A stretch of DNA of 64,000 nucleotides, from the NCBI GenBank assembly GCA_023404095.1, contig JAEYDD010000033.1, positions 1 to 64,000 of the forward strand. The letters are read 5' to 3'. The DNA is from Pseudomonadota bacterium (GTDB taxonomy: Bacteria; Pseudomonadota; Alphaproteobacteria; Rhizobiales; Rhizobiaceae). Each line of letters begins with the position of its first letter. The first letter of the stretch is position 1. The position numbers were made by a program, and so were the translations under genes. Below are positions 8,943 to 18,113 of the stretch, piece after piece. Under the pieces are notes generated by a model. That model had not been told where the DNA came from and did no database searches. It worked only from the letters and a program-made list of their open reading frames with translations.

Positions 8943-9336
8943 TCCCCTGCCATAGCGCAAACGGAACGGCGACCAAAGGGGAGCCTTGCGCGAGATCGTC
9001 GCGACCGCTGTGCCGGTGGGGCAACAGGTGGCGGTGGATCGATGAAAAGTTGGGCATGGCCTCTGGCAAAAATGTGCAATTCAGGGTAACAAACGTCATC
9101 TTCAACGCGAGAACAGGGAGGCATCCGGATGGATACAGCTTATCGACCACGCCTCCTTGACGGCATCGCCACCCGTCTCGCCTAGGCGTTCGACGCTTTT
9201 CCCGACTTTCGTTTTTTCAATGACCGCGCAGTGGCCTCGGTGCCGTATCGCGGTTCCCGGTGGCCCCGACGGGGCCCAAGCGTGACCGCGCAATGCGCCG
9301 CGCCGTTTCCGGGATTGTTTCGGAGAGACTGCCACC
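8943..9336. other. Intergenic region between trmL and the first ABC exporter
   Basis: About 390 bases between divergent genes. It should hold promoters for trmL (leftward) and the exporter (rightward). No RNA gene, credible small reading frame or clear promoter motif is evident. Confidence 0.45.
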
Positions 9337-11190
9337 ATGTTCGGCTGGTTCGAAAAAAGACTTGATCCCTATCCCTCCGAGGAGCCGAAGCTCCCGCCGA
9401 AGGGCCTTTTTGCCTTCTGCTGGCACTACACGCGCGCGGCCGCGCCCTGGCTTGCGATCATGGCGGTGCTGACCGCGCTGATCGCCGTCGGAGAGGTGAT
9501 GCTGTTCCAGTTTCTCGGCAACATCGTCGACTGGCTGTCGAGTGCCGACCGCGCGACGTTCCTCGAGACCGAGGCGCCGCGCCTTTACTGGATGGGCGCG
9601 ATCGTGCTCGTCGGCCTGCCCCTGGTGGTGGCGCTCGATTCCATCATCATGCACCAGGTGCTGCTCGGCAATTACCCGATGATCGCGCGCTGGCAGATGC
9701 ACCGCTACCTGCTGCGGCAGAGCATGACGTTCTTTGCCAACGAGTTCGCCGGCCGGGTCGCCACCAAGGTGATGCAGACCTCGCTCGCCGTGCGCGAGAC
9801 GGTGATGAAGATTCTCGACGTCTTTGTCTACGTCGTCACCTATTTCGTCACGATGATCGCCGTGGTGGCGAGCGCGGACCTGCGCCTCGTCGCCCCGCTG
9901 CTCGTCTGGCTTGCGGTCTATGTGGCGATTGTGTGGTACTACGTGCCGAAGCTGCGCAGGATTTCTTCCCAGCAGGCCGACGCCCGCTCGATGATGACCG
10001 GGCGGATCGTCGACAGCTACACCAACATCGCGACGGTGAAGCTCTTCTCCCATGCCGGCCGGGAAGAATCCTATGCGCGCAACGGGATGGACGAATTCCT
10101 TCAGACCGTGCATCGCCAGATGCGCAAGGTGACGATGTTTCATATCCTCGTCTACCTGAACAACTGCGTGGCGCTGTTTTTCATCTCCGCCCTGTCGATC
10201 TGGTTCTGGCTGAACGGTGTGATCTCGGTCGGCGCGATCGCGATCGCCATCGGTCTTGCCATGCGCATCAACGGCATGTCGCAGTGGATCATGTGGGAAG
10301 TGTCCGCGCTCTTCGAAAACATCGGAACCGTCTATGACGGCATGGGCATGATGACGAAGGCGCACGACATCACCGATCATCCGCAGGCCACCCCCCTTTC
10401 GGCCCACAAGGGAGCGATCGCGTTCGAGAACGTCGGTTTCCACTACGGCAAGAACAAGGGCGTGATCGAGGACCTGTCGCTGTCGATCCGGGCGGGCGAG
10501 AAGATCGGCCTCGTCGGCCGGTCGGGTGCCGGCAAGACGACGATGATGAACGTGCTGCTGCGCTTCTACGACCTGGAGAAGGGCCGCATCACGATCGACG
10601 GTCAGGACATCTCGAAGGTGACGCAGGACAGCCTGCGCAGCCAGATCGGCGTCGTCACGCAGGATACGTCGCTGCTGCACCGGTCGATTCGCGACAACAT
10701 CGCCTATGGCCGGCCCGATGCAACGGATGCCGAGATTATCGAGGCCGCCAAGCGCGCCAATGCGTGGAGCTTTATCGAGGACCTCGTCGACATGCAGGGA
10801 CGCCAGGGGCTGGATGCCCAGGTCGGCGAGCGCGGCGTCAAGCTTTCCGGCGGCCAGCGCCAGCGCATTGCGATCGCACGCGTCTTCCTCAAGGACGCGC
10901 CCATCCTGATCCTCGACGAGGCGACGTCGGCGCTCGATTCCGAGGTCGAGGCGGCGATCCAGGAGAACCTGTTCGCGCTGATGCAGGGCAAGACGGTGAT
11001 TGCTATCGCCCACCGCCTGTCGACGCTGACGGAGATGGACCGCCTCGTCGTTCTCGACAAGGGGCGGATCCACGAGACCGGCAGCCACGCTGAACTTGTC
11101 GCCGGTGGCGGAATCTATGCCGATCTCTGGACCCGGCAGTCCGGCGGCTTCATCGCCGACGACGAAAAGAGCGAGGCGGCGGCGGAGTAG
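9337..11190 (+). CDS. ABC exporter half-transporter (fused membrane and ATPase domains)
   Basis: 617 aa. Six-helix exporter domain (about residues 30-345) followed by an ATPase domain with Walker A GRSGAGKTT (about 394), signature LSGGQRQR (about 504) and Walker B ILILDEATSALD (about 522), all intact. The architecture matches MsbA/multidrug-type half-transporters that work as dimers and export lipids, peptides or drugs. A paralogue at 13169-15037 on the same strand shares domain order and motifs, so the two may form a heterodimer. Substrate unknown. A terminator at 11391-11427 follows. Confidence 0.93.
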   Translation: MFGWFEKRLDPYPSEEPKLPPKGLFAFCWHYTRAAAPWLAIMAVLTALIAVGEVMLFQFLGNIVDWLSSADRATFLETEAPRLYWMGAIVLVGLPLVVALDSIIMHQVLLGNYPMIARWQMHRYLLRQSMTFFANEFAGRVATKVMQTSLAVRETVMKILDVFVYVVTYFVTMIAVVASADLRLVAPLLVWLAVYVAIVWYYVPKLRRISSQQADARSMMTGRIVDSYTNIATVKLFSHAGREESYARNGMDEFLQTVHRQMRKVTMFHILVYLNNCVALFFISALSIWFWLNGVISVGAIAIAIGLAMRINGMSQWIMWEVSALFENIGTVYDGMGMMTKAHDITDHPQATPLSAHKGAIAFENVGFHYGKNKGVIEDLSLSIRAGEKIGLVGRSGAGKTTMMNVLLRFYDLEKGRITIDGQDISKVTQDSLRSQIGVVTQDTSLLHRSIRDNIAYGRPDATDAEIIEAAKRANAWSFIEDLVDMQGRQGLDAQVGERGVKLSGGQRQRIAIARVFLKDAPILILDEATSALDSEVEAAIQENLFALMQGKTVIAIAHRLSTLTEMDRLVVLDKGRIHETGSHAELVAGGGIYADLWTRQSGGFIADDEKSEAAAE

Positions 11191-11256
11191 GATAAGGGCG
11201 AGGCGGCAGTGGCGCGGAACCGGGCGAAATCGATGCCAGGCCCTCACCCTGCCGTC

Positions 11257-11356
11257 ATGCCGGCCCCCAGCCGGCATCGCGCCGCGCAAGTCCTTGCGCG
11301 ATGAAGCGTTCCCGCGCCGCGGGCGCGGGCTGCCTTACACCGGATCAGGTCCGGTG
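11257..11356. repeat. Dense array of four consecutive hairpins
   Basis: Four perfect inverted repeats in 100 bases: 11257-11264/11270-11277, 11283-11290/11293-11300, 11311-11317/11323-11329 and 11339-11345/11350-11356, with arms of 7-8 bp. The layout resembles rhizobial intergenic mosaic elements (RIME-like), but identity to a known family was not tested. Confidence 0.65.
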
Positions 11357-11390
11357 CGACGGTAAGCGGATGTCGCGGCTGTTCCCGAAT

Positions 11391-11427
11391 GCAAAAGGCG
11401 CGCTCCTGGTCGGGGCGCGCCTTTTGC
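11391..11427. terminator. Bidirectional terminator between ABC exporter and MFS gene
   Basis: Perfect 12-bp arms (GCAAAAGGCGCG / CGCGCCTTTTGC) with A/T runs inside the stem edges, placed between two convergent genes, so it can serve both strands. Confidence 0.85.
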
Positions 11428-11465
11428 GCGGGTTGGCCTAGACGGCCCTGTCGTCCGGCCGACCC

Positions 11466-12746
11466 TCAGGTCGGCTTGTGGCCGTTCAGGCCGTAATAGG
11501 CGATGTAGGCATAGCACAGCACCGGCAGCAGGAATGCGTGCTGGATGCCGATGGCATCTGCGAGCGCGCCCATGACGACGGGCACGATGGCGCCGCCGAC
11601 GATGGCGAGGCACAGGATTCCTGAGCCCTGGCTGGTGTGGCGTCCAAGGCCGTAGAGGCCGAGCGAGAAGATCGTCGGGAACATGATCGAGTTGAAGAGG
11701 CCGATTGCGAGCACCGCCCACATGGCAAGACTGCCGGAGGTGAAGACCGTCACCAGCAAGAGCAGGATGGCGATCGCGGCGTTAAAGGCCAGAGCCCTGC
11801 CGTCGTCGATATATCGCATGGCGACGGAGCCGATGAAGCGGCCGATCATGGCGCCGCCCCAGAAGTAGGCGACGTAGTGGGCGGCTTCGGCCTCCGGCAT
11901 GCCGGCGATCGCCTGTTCGCCGAAGAAGTTGACGAGGAAGCTGCCGATACTGACCTCCGCGCCGACATAGAGGAAGATGCCGATCGCGCCGAGGACAAGA
12001 TGGCGGTGGCTCCAGGCCGATCCGGTGTCGGTGATCGGGGCCACCTCTTCAAAGGCGTCCACTTGCGGCAGCTTCAGCAACGCAAAAACCGCGGCCAGAA
12101 GCAGGAAGGCGGCGGCAAGGCCCATATAGGGCATCTTGACGGCGGCAGCCTCGGCAGTCTTCAGGGCATCGATCTGCTCGGGCGTCATGTCGGCAGTGGC
12201 CGCAGCGGCCGTGCCGAGGATCAGCAGCGCTCCGAACATCGGCGCGAGCGTGGTCCCGAGCGAGTTGAACGCCTGCGTCATCGTCAGGCGGCTTGCGGCA
12301 GTGTCGGGCGGTCCGAGCACGGTGACATAGGGGTTGGCGGCCACCTGCAAAAGGGTGATGCCGCTTGCCAGCACGAACAGCGCGCCGAGGAAAAGCGAAT
12401 AGGTGCGGTAGGAGGCGGCGGGCACAAACAGCGCGCAGCCGATCGCGGCGACCACAAGGCCGAGCACGATGCCGCCCTTGTAGCTGATGCGGCGGACGAT
12501 GGCGCCTGCCGGCAGCGACACCAGGAAATAGGCTCCGAAGAAGCAGAACTGGATCAGCATCGACTGCGTGTAGTTCAACGAGAAGACGTTGCGCAGGTGC
12601 GGTACGAGAATGTCGTTCAGGCAGGTGATGAAGCCCCACATGAAGAACAGGGAGGTGAGCGCGACCAGCGCAAACCGGTGGTTCGATGCGGTGCCGTCAG
12701 AAGCAGCGGCGCTCGCATTCGCGGAGTTGTTTGGCAATGCTACCAA
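11466..12746 (-). CDS. Sugar MFS transporter, FucP/GluP family
   Basis: About 426 aa with 12 predicted membrane segments. Family signatures are FFMWGFITCLNDILVPHL after the first helix, QFCFFGAYFLVSLPAG and LQVAANPYVTVLGP, all typical of fucose/glucose/galactose:proton symporters such as Brucella GluP. It probably imports a hexose. The start is set at TTG 12746, which has GAGG eight bases upstream; an ATG further upstream at 12833 would add a non-conserved tail. The gene lies antiparallel between two paralogous ABC exporters, and the 422-base region in front of it holds an operator-like inverted repeat. Confidence 0.88.
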   Translation of the reverse strand: MVALPNNSANASAAASDGTASNHRFALVALTSLFFMWGFITCLNDILVPHLRNVFSLNYTQSMLIQFCFFGAYFLVSLPAGAIVRRISYKGGIVLGLVVAAIGCALFVPAASYRTYSLFLGALFVLASGITLLQVAANPYVTVLGPPDTAASRLTMTQAFNSLGTTLAPMFGALLILGTAAAATADMTPEQIDALKTAEAAAVKMPYMGLAAAFLLLAAVFALLKLPQVDAFEEVAPITDTGSAWSHRHLVLGAIGIFLYVGAEVSIGSFLVNFFGEQAIAGMPEAEAAHYVAYFWGGAMIGRFIGSVAMRYIDDGRALAFNAAIAILLLLVTVFTSGSLAMWAVLAIGLFNSIMFPTIFSLGLYGLGRHTSQGSGILCLAIVGGAIVPVVMGALADAIGIQHAFLLPVLCYAYIAYYGLNGHKPT

Positions 12747-13168
12747 GAGACTGACCTCGATATCTGTGTGACCGGCGATCGCGATGAGGGGAGGAAGCAC
12801 CAGGGACCGGTGCCGGGACGCGCCGCCTTCCAAAGTTCGAACTTGGATGAAATGCGGGTGGGATCGGGAGGAAATCCTTCGTAGATCTAACCAAGAACGG
12901 CCGTTTCTATTGTCAAATAGGGCCGGCGGCGCAAGTACGTTTGCGCGGGATCATCCGTGTGACTATTGGTCAACGTCATGAATTTGAATGATTATTTTAT
13001 ATTGCACATGCGAATTTTTTATTGTGCAATGCGTCGTAAATGCCGCGGCTGCGGCTGCAGAACGGCGTCTGCGGCCGTTTTGCGCACCGGGAAAACGGAC
13101 CTTTCGCGTCGCCTTTCCTTGCCGAACTTTAATTTGCCGCGCCGCGGAATCATCCTATATCTTCGGCC
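12747..13168. other. AT-rich intergenic region between divergent MFS and ABC genes
   Basis: 422 bases between divergent starts. The part around 12960-13030 is clearly AT-richer than its surroundings and holds the inverted repeat at 13001-13030. It probably carries both promoters; no gene is seen. Confidence 0.5.
13001..13030. promoter_or_regulatory. Operator-like inverted repeat
   Basis: Perfect 8-bp arms ATTGCACA and TGTGCAAT separated by 14 bases, in the AT-rich part of a divergent promoter region. This suits a dimeric repressor binding half-sites about two helical turns apart. The regulator is unknown and none is encoded next to it. Confidence 0.5.
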
Positions 13169-15037
13169 ATGGTCCTGCGCGCGCTCTTTTCCTATTTCGA
13201 GAACTGGATCAAGCCGTTCGCACGGACCGAAGACCTGCGTCCGCCGTCCGGCCTGATCGGCTTTACCTGGTTCTACGTGCGCCAGGCGCCGGGGCCGTTC
13301 GTGGCGATGCTGATCCTCGGCGGTCTGACGGCTGCGATCGAGGCGGCAACCTTCTGGTTCGTCGGGCGGATCGTCGACATTCTTGCCAGCGTGAAGCCCG
13401 CGGACGGCTGGGGCGGCCTGATCGCCGGACACGGCTATGAACTGCTGGCTATGCTGGTGCTCATCGGCCTTGTCCGCTTCGCCGTCACCTTCATGACCGC
13501 ACTGTTCGACCAGCAGGTCATTACGCAGGGCTTCTACAACATGGTGCGCTGGCAGTCCTATGCCCATGTCGCGCGCCAGTCGCTCTCCTTCTTCCAGAAC
13601 GACTTTTCCGGCCGCATCGTCACCAAGGTGTGGTCGGCGGGGCAGGCGACCGGGGACGTCATCACCTCGTTCATGGAAAGCGTCTGGTTCGTGACGATCT
13701 ACGCCGCCTCGACGCTGGTGCTGATCGGCGGACTGGATCTGAGGCTGGCTGCGATCATCTGCGTCTGGATCGGCGTCTTTTCACTGCTGGCGCGCTTCTT
13801 CGTACCGCGCATCCGCTTTCATTCGAAGGAATCGGCGGAAGCCGCCTCGATGTTGAACGGCCGCATGGTCGATGCCTATTCCAACGTGCAGACGCTCAAG
13901 CTGTTTGGCCGCGACGACGTCAACGACCGCTACATGCTGCAAGGCTTCCAGACCTACCAGGAGACCATTAGACGCTTCGCCCGGTTCCTGACGGGCGTGC
14001 GCGCTTCGATGGCGCTCCTGTCCGGCATCATGATCGTGTCGATGGGCGTGCTCTGCATCCACCTGTGGCTCGCTTCCTCGATCACCTCGGGCGCTGTCGC
14101 CTTCACCATGGCGCTGGTGCTGCGGCTGAACTTCCTGCTCAACCGGCTGATGACGCAGCTGAACAACATCATGCGCAATATCGGCACGATCCAGAACTCC
14201 GCCGAACTGATCTCGCAGCCGATCGGGCTCGTGGACAGACCGGACGCGCGCCCGCTCGAGGTCACGACGCCGGAAATCCGCTTCGAACACATCCGCTTCC
14301 ACTACGGCCGCCAGTCCGGCGTCATCGACGACCTGTCGCTCACGATCCGACCGGGCGAGAAGGTCGGCATCGTCGGCCGCTCGGGGGCGGGCAAGTCGAC
14401 GCTCGTCAGCCTGCTCCTGCGTTTCTACGACCTGGAGGGCGGGCGCATTCTCGTCGCCGGCCAGGACATCGCCACCGTGACGCAGGAGACGTTGCGCGCC
14501 AGCATCGGCATGGTCAGCCAGGACACGGCCCTGCTGCACCGCTCCATCCGCGACAACATCCTCTTCGGCAAGGCCGATGCTTCGGAGGCGGAGATGATCG
14601 AGGCGGCCGCCGGGGCGGAGGCCAACGAGTTCATCGTGCGCCTTGAGGACCAGCGCGGCCGCAAGGGCTACGACGCGCATGTCGGCGAGCGCGGCGTCAA
14701 GCTTTCCGGCGGCCAGCGGCAGCGGATCGCCATCGCCCGGGTCATGCTCAAGAACGCGCCGATCCTCGTGCTCGACGAGGCGACCTCGGCACTGGATTCG
14801 GAGGTCGAGGCCGCGATCCAGTCCAACCTGGAAAAGCTGATGCACGGCAAGACCGTTCTCGCCATCGCCCACCGGCTCTCCACCATTGCCGCGCTCGACC
14901 GACTCGTGGTCATGGATCGCGGCCGAATCGTCGAACAGGGCACCCATGCGGAGCTGGTTGCGCGGGGCGGCATCTATGCGGAGCTGTGGGCGCGCCAGTC
15001 GGGCGGGTTCCTCGCCCTGGACGAGGCAGCCGAATAG
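13169..15037 (+). CDS. ABC exporter half-transporter, paralogue of the 9337-11190 gene
   Basis: 622 aa with the same order as the upstream paralogue: six-helix exporter domain (about 40-350), Walker A GRSGAGKST (about 403), LSGGQRQR (about 513) and Walker B ILVLDEATSALD (about 531), all intact. Shared blocks such as the start of the ATPase domain (RFHYGRQSGVIDDLSL versus GFHYGKNKGVIEDLSL) show that the two arose by duplication. Both end in WARQSGGF/WTRQSGGF. Likely a heterodimeric or functionally redundant exporter pair of the inner membrane. Substrate unknown. Confidence 0.93.
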   Translation: MVLRALFSYFENWIKPFARTEDLRPPSGLIGFTWFYVRQAPGPFVAMLILGGLTAAIEAATFWFVGRIVDILASVKPADGWGGLIAGHGYELLAMLVLIGLVRFAVTFMTALFDQQVITQGFYNMVRWQSYAHVARQSLSFFQNDFSGRIVTKVWSAGQATGDVITSFMESVWFVTIYAASTLVLIGGLDLRLAAIICVWIGVFSLLARFFVPRIRFHSKESAEAASMLNGRMVDAYSNVQTLKLFGRDDVNDRYMLQGFQTYQETIRRFARFLTGVRASMALLSGIMIVSMGVLCIHLWLASSITSGAVAFTMALVLRLNFLLNRLMTQLNNIMRNIGTIQNSAELISQPIGLVDRPDARPLEVTTPEIRFEHIRFHYGRQSGVIDDLSLTIRPGEKVGIVGRSGAGKSTLVSLLLRFYDLEGGRILVAGQDIATVTQETLRASIGMVSQDTALLHRSIRDNILFGKADASEAEMIEAAAGAEANEFIVRLEDQRGRKGYDAHVGERGVKLSGGQRQRIAIARVMLKNAPILVLDEATSALDSEVEAAIQSNLEKLMHGKTVLAIAHRLSTIAALDRLVVMDRGRIVEQGTHAELVARGGIYAELWARQSGGFLALDEAAE

Positions 15038-15293
15038 GAGGGCGGGAAACCTGCGGTGCGATGTTCTTGAGTCGAGGCCCTTCCGTGCGGCATCTACTTT
15101 GGCAACGAAAACACACGCCTGGCTTTTCCCGCGACATTGTGCCCCCCTGTACTTGCCAAGGCTGGACATATTTCGCGATCAAGCATAGAACCCGCCAAAT
15201 TGGCGGGGAATCTATGGCCGTATTGTGTCCGCTTTCCCGGCAGCAGGAGGTCACTGCGGATATCGCAGTTTTGCGTGAGAGGATGGTCAGGCC

Positions 15294-15872
15294 GTGAGCG
15301 AACACGACACAACAAGCGGGACCGCGGGGGAGCCCACGCGTCGCGATTTTCTATACCTTACGACGGGGATGGCGGGCGTGGTCGGCGCTGCCGCAGTCGC
15401 CTGGCCGTTCATCGACCAGATGCGCCCCGATGCGTCTACGCTCGCGCTCGCCTCGATCGAAGTCGATGTCTCCAGCCTCACGCCCGGCATGTCGCTGACG
15501 GCGAAGTGGCGCGGCAAGCCGATCTTCATCCGCAACCGGACCGACAAGGAAGTGGAAGAGGCGAAGGCCGTTCCGCTCGGCGACCTCAAGGATCCGATCG
15601 CCCGCAACGCCAACATCGCACCGGACGCTCAGGCGACCGACATCGACCGTTCGGCCGGCGAGGGCAAGGAGAACTGGATCGTCATGATCGGTTCCTGCAC
15701 GCACCTCGGCTGCGTGCCGCTCGGCCAGGCAGGGGACTTTGGCGGGTGGTTCTGTCCCTGTCACGGCTCGCATTACGATACGGCTGGTCGCATCCGCAAA
15801 GGTCCCGCGCCGGAGAACCTGCACGTGCCGACCTTTGCTTTCGTGTCTGACACAGTCATCAAGATCGGTTGA
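15294..15872 (+). CDS. petA: Ubiquinol-cytochrome c reductase iron-sulfur (Rieske) subunit
   Basis: 192 aa, GTG start. The N-terminus has a twin-arginine signal anchor (TRRDFLYLTTGMAG, then a hydrophobic helix). Rieske cluster ligands are intact: CTHLGC at about residues 135-140 and CPCHGSH at about 154-160. It accepts an electron from ubiquinol at the Qo site of cytochrome bc1 and passes it to cytochrome c1 on the periplasmic side. First gene of a three-gene operon, 14 bases before cytochrome b. Confidence 0.97.
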   Translation: MSEHDTTSGTAGEPTRRDFLYLTTGMAGVVGAAAVAWPFIDQMRPDASTLALASIEVDVSSLTPGMSLTAKWRGKPIFIRNRTDKEVEEAKAVPLGDLKDPIARNANIAPDAQATDIDRSAGEGKENWIVMIGSCTHLGCVPLGQAGDFGGWFCPCHGSHYDTAGRIRKGPAPENLHVPTFAFVSDTVIKIG

Positions 15873-15886
15873 GGGGAAGACTGATT

Positions 15887-17161
15887 ATGAGTGCAGAGCA
15901 TTCCACATACCAACCGACGACCGGCATCGAAAAGTGGATCGATTCGCGCATGCCCTTGCCGCGCCTGATCCATGACAGCTTCATTTCCTATCCGGTTCCG
16001 CGTAACCTGAACTACGCCTATACCTTCGGCGCCATGCTGTCGGTCATGCTGATCTCGCAGATCCTGACCGGCGTCGTGCTCGCGATGCATTACGTCGCCA
16101 GCACCCATGAGGCATTCAACTCGGTCGAAAAGATCATGCGCGACGTCAACAACGGCTGGCTGCTGCGCTACATGCACGCCAACGGCGCGTCGTTCTTCTT
16201 CATTGCCGTCTATCTCCACATCGCCCGCGGCCTCTACTACGGCTCCTACAAGGCGCCGCGCGAGATTCTCTGGATCCTTGGCGTCGTGATCTACCTCCTG
16301 ATGATGGCGACGGGCTTCATGGGCTACGTGCTGCCCTGGGGCCAGATGTCCTTCTGGGGCGCGACGGTCATCACCGGCTTCTTCTCGGCCTTCCCGCTCG
16401 TCGGCGAGTGGATCCAGCAGTTCCTGCTCGGCGGCTTCGCCGTCGACCAGCCGACGCTGAACCGCTTCTTCTCGCTGCACTACCTGCTGCCGTTCATGAT
16501 CGCCGGCGTCGTGGTGCTGCACGTCTGGGCCCTGCACGTCACCGGCCAGACCAACCCGACCGGAGTCGAGGTCAAGTCGAAGACGGATACGGTTCCCTTC
16601 ACGCCCTATGCGACGCTGAAGGACGCGTTCGGCGTATCGGTCTTCCTGATCGTGTTCGCCTGGTTCATCTTCTACATGCCGAACTACCTGGGCCACCCGG
16701 ACAACTACATTCCGGCGAACCCGCTGAAGACGCCTGCTCACATCGTTCCGGAATGGTACTACCTGCCGTTCTACGCGATGCTGCGCGCCATCACCTTCAA
16801 CATCGGGCCGATCGATTCGAAGCTCGGCGGCGTCCTGGTGATGTTTGGCTCGATCATCATCCTGTTCTTCCTGCCCTGGCTCGACACCTCGAAGGTCCGC
16901 TCGGCGGTATACCGTCCCTGGTACAAGATGTCCTTCTGGTTGTTCGTCGCCAATGCCATCATGCTCGGCTGGCTCGGCGCCATGCCGGCAGAGGGCATCT
17001 ACGTCATCCTTTCGCAGCTCGGCACGCTCTACTACTTCGGTTTCTTCCTCGTGATCATGCCGGTCCTCGGCCTGATCGAGACCCCGAAGCGCATTCCGAA
17101 TTCCATCACGGAAGCGGTTCTGGAACAGAAGAACGCCAACGCACAGCTGGCCAAGGCCTGA
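15887..17161 (+). CDS. petB: Cytochrome b subunit of the bc1 complex
   Basis: 424 aa, with the ATG at 15887 preceded by GAGGGGAAG. Eight membrane helices are expected; the Qo-site PEWY motif is seen (IVPEWYYLPFY), as are the region GYVLPWGQMSFWGATV and paired haem-ligand histidines in helices B and D (for example AMHYVAS and HVWALHVTG). It carries both b haems and the Qo and Qi sites. The length fits the bacterial full-length form, not the split b6/subunit IV form. Operon partner of petA and petC. Confidence 0.97.
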   Translation: MSAEHSTYQPTTGIEKWIDSRMPLPRLIHDSFISYPVPRNLNYAYTFGAMLSVMLISQILTGVVLAMHYVASTHEAFNSVEKIMRDVNNGWLLRYMHANGASFFFIAVYLHIARGLYYGSYKAPREILWILGVVIYLLMMATGFMGYVLPWGQMSFWGATVITGFFSAFPLVGEWIQQFLLGGFAVDQPTLNRFFSLHYLLPFMIAGVVVLHVWALHVTGQTNPTGVEVKSKTDTVPFTPYATLKDAFGVSVFLIVFAWFIFYMPNYLGHPDNYIPANPLKTPAHIVPEWYYLPFYAMLRAITFNIGPIDSKLGGVLVMFGSIIILFFLPWLDTSKVRSAVYRPWYKMSFWLFVANAIMLGWLGAMPAEGIYVILSQLGTLYYFGFFLVIMPVLGLIETPKRIPNSITEAVLEQKNANAQLAKA

Positions 17162-17188
17162 TCGCGACGCGACGAAAGGAACCGAACA

Positions 17189-18064
17189 ATGAAAAAGCTT
17201 CTTGCAAGCCTTCTTTCGCTCGCAGTCGTGGCCGGCCTCGGCATGTCGATTGCAACCGCGCAAGACGAACCCGCAGCCGGTGGCGCGGAGGCGGAACACG
17301 CCACGCCGCACTATCCGATCAACCATCCGCGCGAGCAGGAGTGGTCGTTTGCCGGCCCCTTCGGCAAGTACGACAAGGGCCAGCTGCAGCGCGGCCTTAA
17401 GGTCTACACCGAGGTCTGCGCGGCCTGTCACTCCATGAACCTCGTCGCCTTCCGCACGCTGACCGACCTCGGCTACTCCGAAGACCAGGTCAAGGCGTTC
17501 GCGGCGAACTACGAGGTTCAGGACGGCCCCAACGCCGATGGCGAGATGTTCATGCGGAAGGCCGTGCCTTCCGACCATTTCCCCTCGCCGTTCCCCAACG
17601 AAGAGGCGGCTGCGGCTTCCAACAACGGCGCTGCCCCGCCGGACTTCTCGCTGATCGCGAAAGCCCGCGGCATCACCCGCGGCTTCCCGCAGTTCGTCAT
17701 CGACATCTTCACGCAGTATCAGGAAGGCGGGCCGGACTACATCTACTCGCTGCTGACCGGCTATCAGGACCCGCCGGCGGGCGTGGAAGTGGCAGAAGGC
17801 ACGCACTACAACCCGTACTTCGCCAATGCCGCTGCACTCGCCATGGCCATGCCGCTGTCGGCCGACCAGGTCACCTATGACGACGGCGCGCCGCAGACGG
17901 TCGACCAGTACGCGCATGACGTTTCCGCGTTCCTGATGTGGGCCGCCGAGCCGCATCTGGAAGCCCGCAAGCGCATGGGCTTCATGGTCATGGTCTTCCT
18001 GGTGATCTTCACCGGCCTGATCTACCTGACCAAGAAATCGGTCTACGCCAGCAAGGAACACTGA
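17189..18064 (+). CDS. petC: Cytochrome c1 subunit of the bc1 complex
   Basis: 291 aa. Cleavable signal peptide at the N-terminus (MKKLLASLLSL... ending TAQA-like), haem-binding CAACH at about residues 77-81, the axial methionine region ALAMAMPLSADQ, and a C-terminal anchor helix (FMVMVFLVIFTGLIYL). It takes electrons from the Rieske protein and reduces soluble or membrane cytochrome c. Starts 27 bases after petB. In some rhizobia b and c1 are fused; here they are separate genes. Followed by a strong terminator. Confidence 0.97.
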   Translation: MKKLLASLLSLAVVAGLGMSIATAQDEPAAGGAEAEHATPHYPINHPREQEWSFAGPFGKYDKGQLQRGLKVYTEVCAACHSMNLVAFRTLTDLGYSEDQVKAFAANYEVQDGPNADGEMFMRKAVPSDHFPSPFPNEEAAAASNNGAAPPDFSLIAKARGITRGFPQFVIDIFTQYQEGGPDYIYSLLTGYQDPPAGVEVAEGTHYNPYFANAAALAMAMPLSADQVTYDDGAPQTVDQYAHDVSAFLMWAAEPHLEARKRMGFMVMVFLVIFTGLIYLTKKSVYASKEH

Positions 18065-18087
18065 GCGGTTCCGCATTAAAGACAAGG

Positions 18088-18113
18088 AAGGCGGCCTTCG
18101 GGTCGCCTTTTTT
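18088..18113 (+). terminator. Terminator of the petABC operon
   Basis: Hairpin AGGCGGCC-TTCG-GGTCGCCT followed by six T residues just after petC. The UUCG tetraloop and T run make this a textbook rho-independent terminator. It overlaps the 3' end of the convergent toxin-like gene. Confidence 0.9.

Noticed and set aside
9217..11289. A 690-codon minus-strand frame opposite the ABC exporter
   Set aside because: The plus-strand frame has all ABC motifs; the antisense translation has none.
15773..18085. A 770-codon minus-strand open frame opposite petABC
   Set aside because: It is antisense to three intact, well-known respiratory genes and rich in histidine, arginine and aspartate, a typical GC-rich shadow frame.
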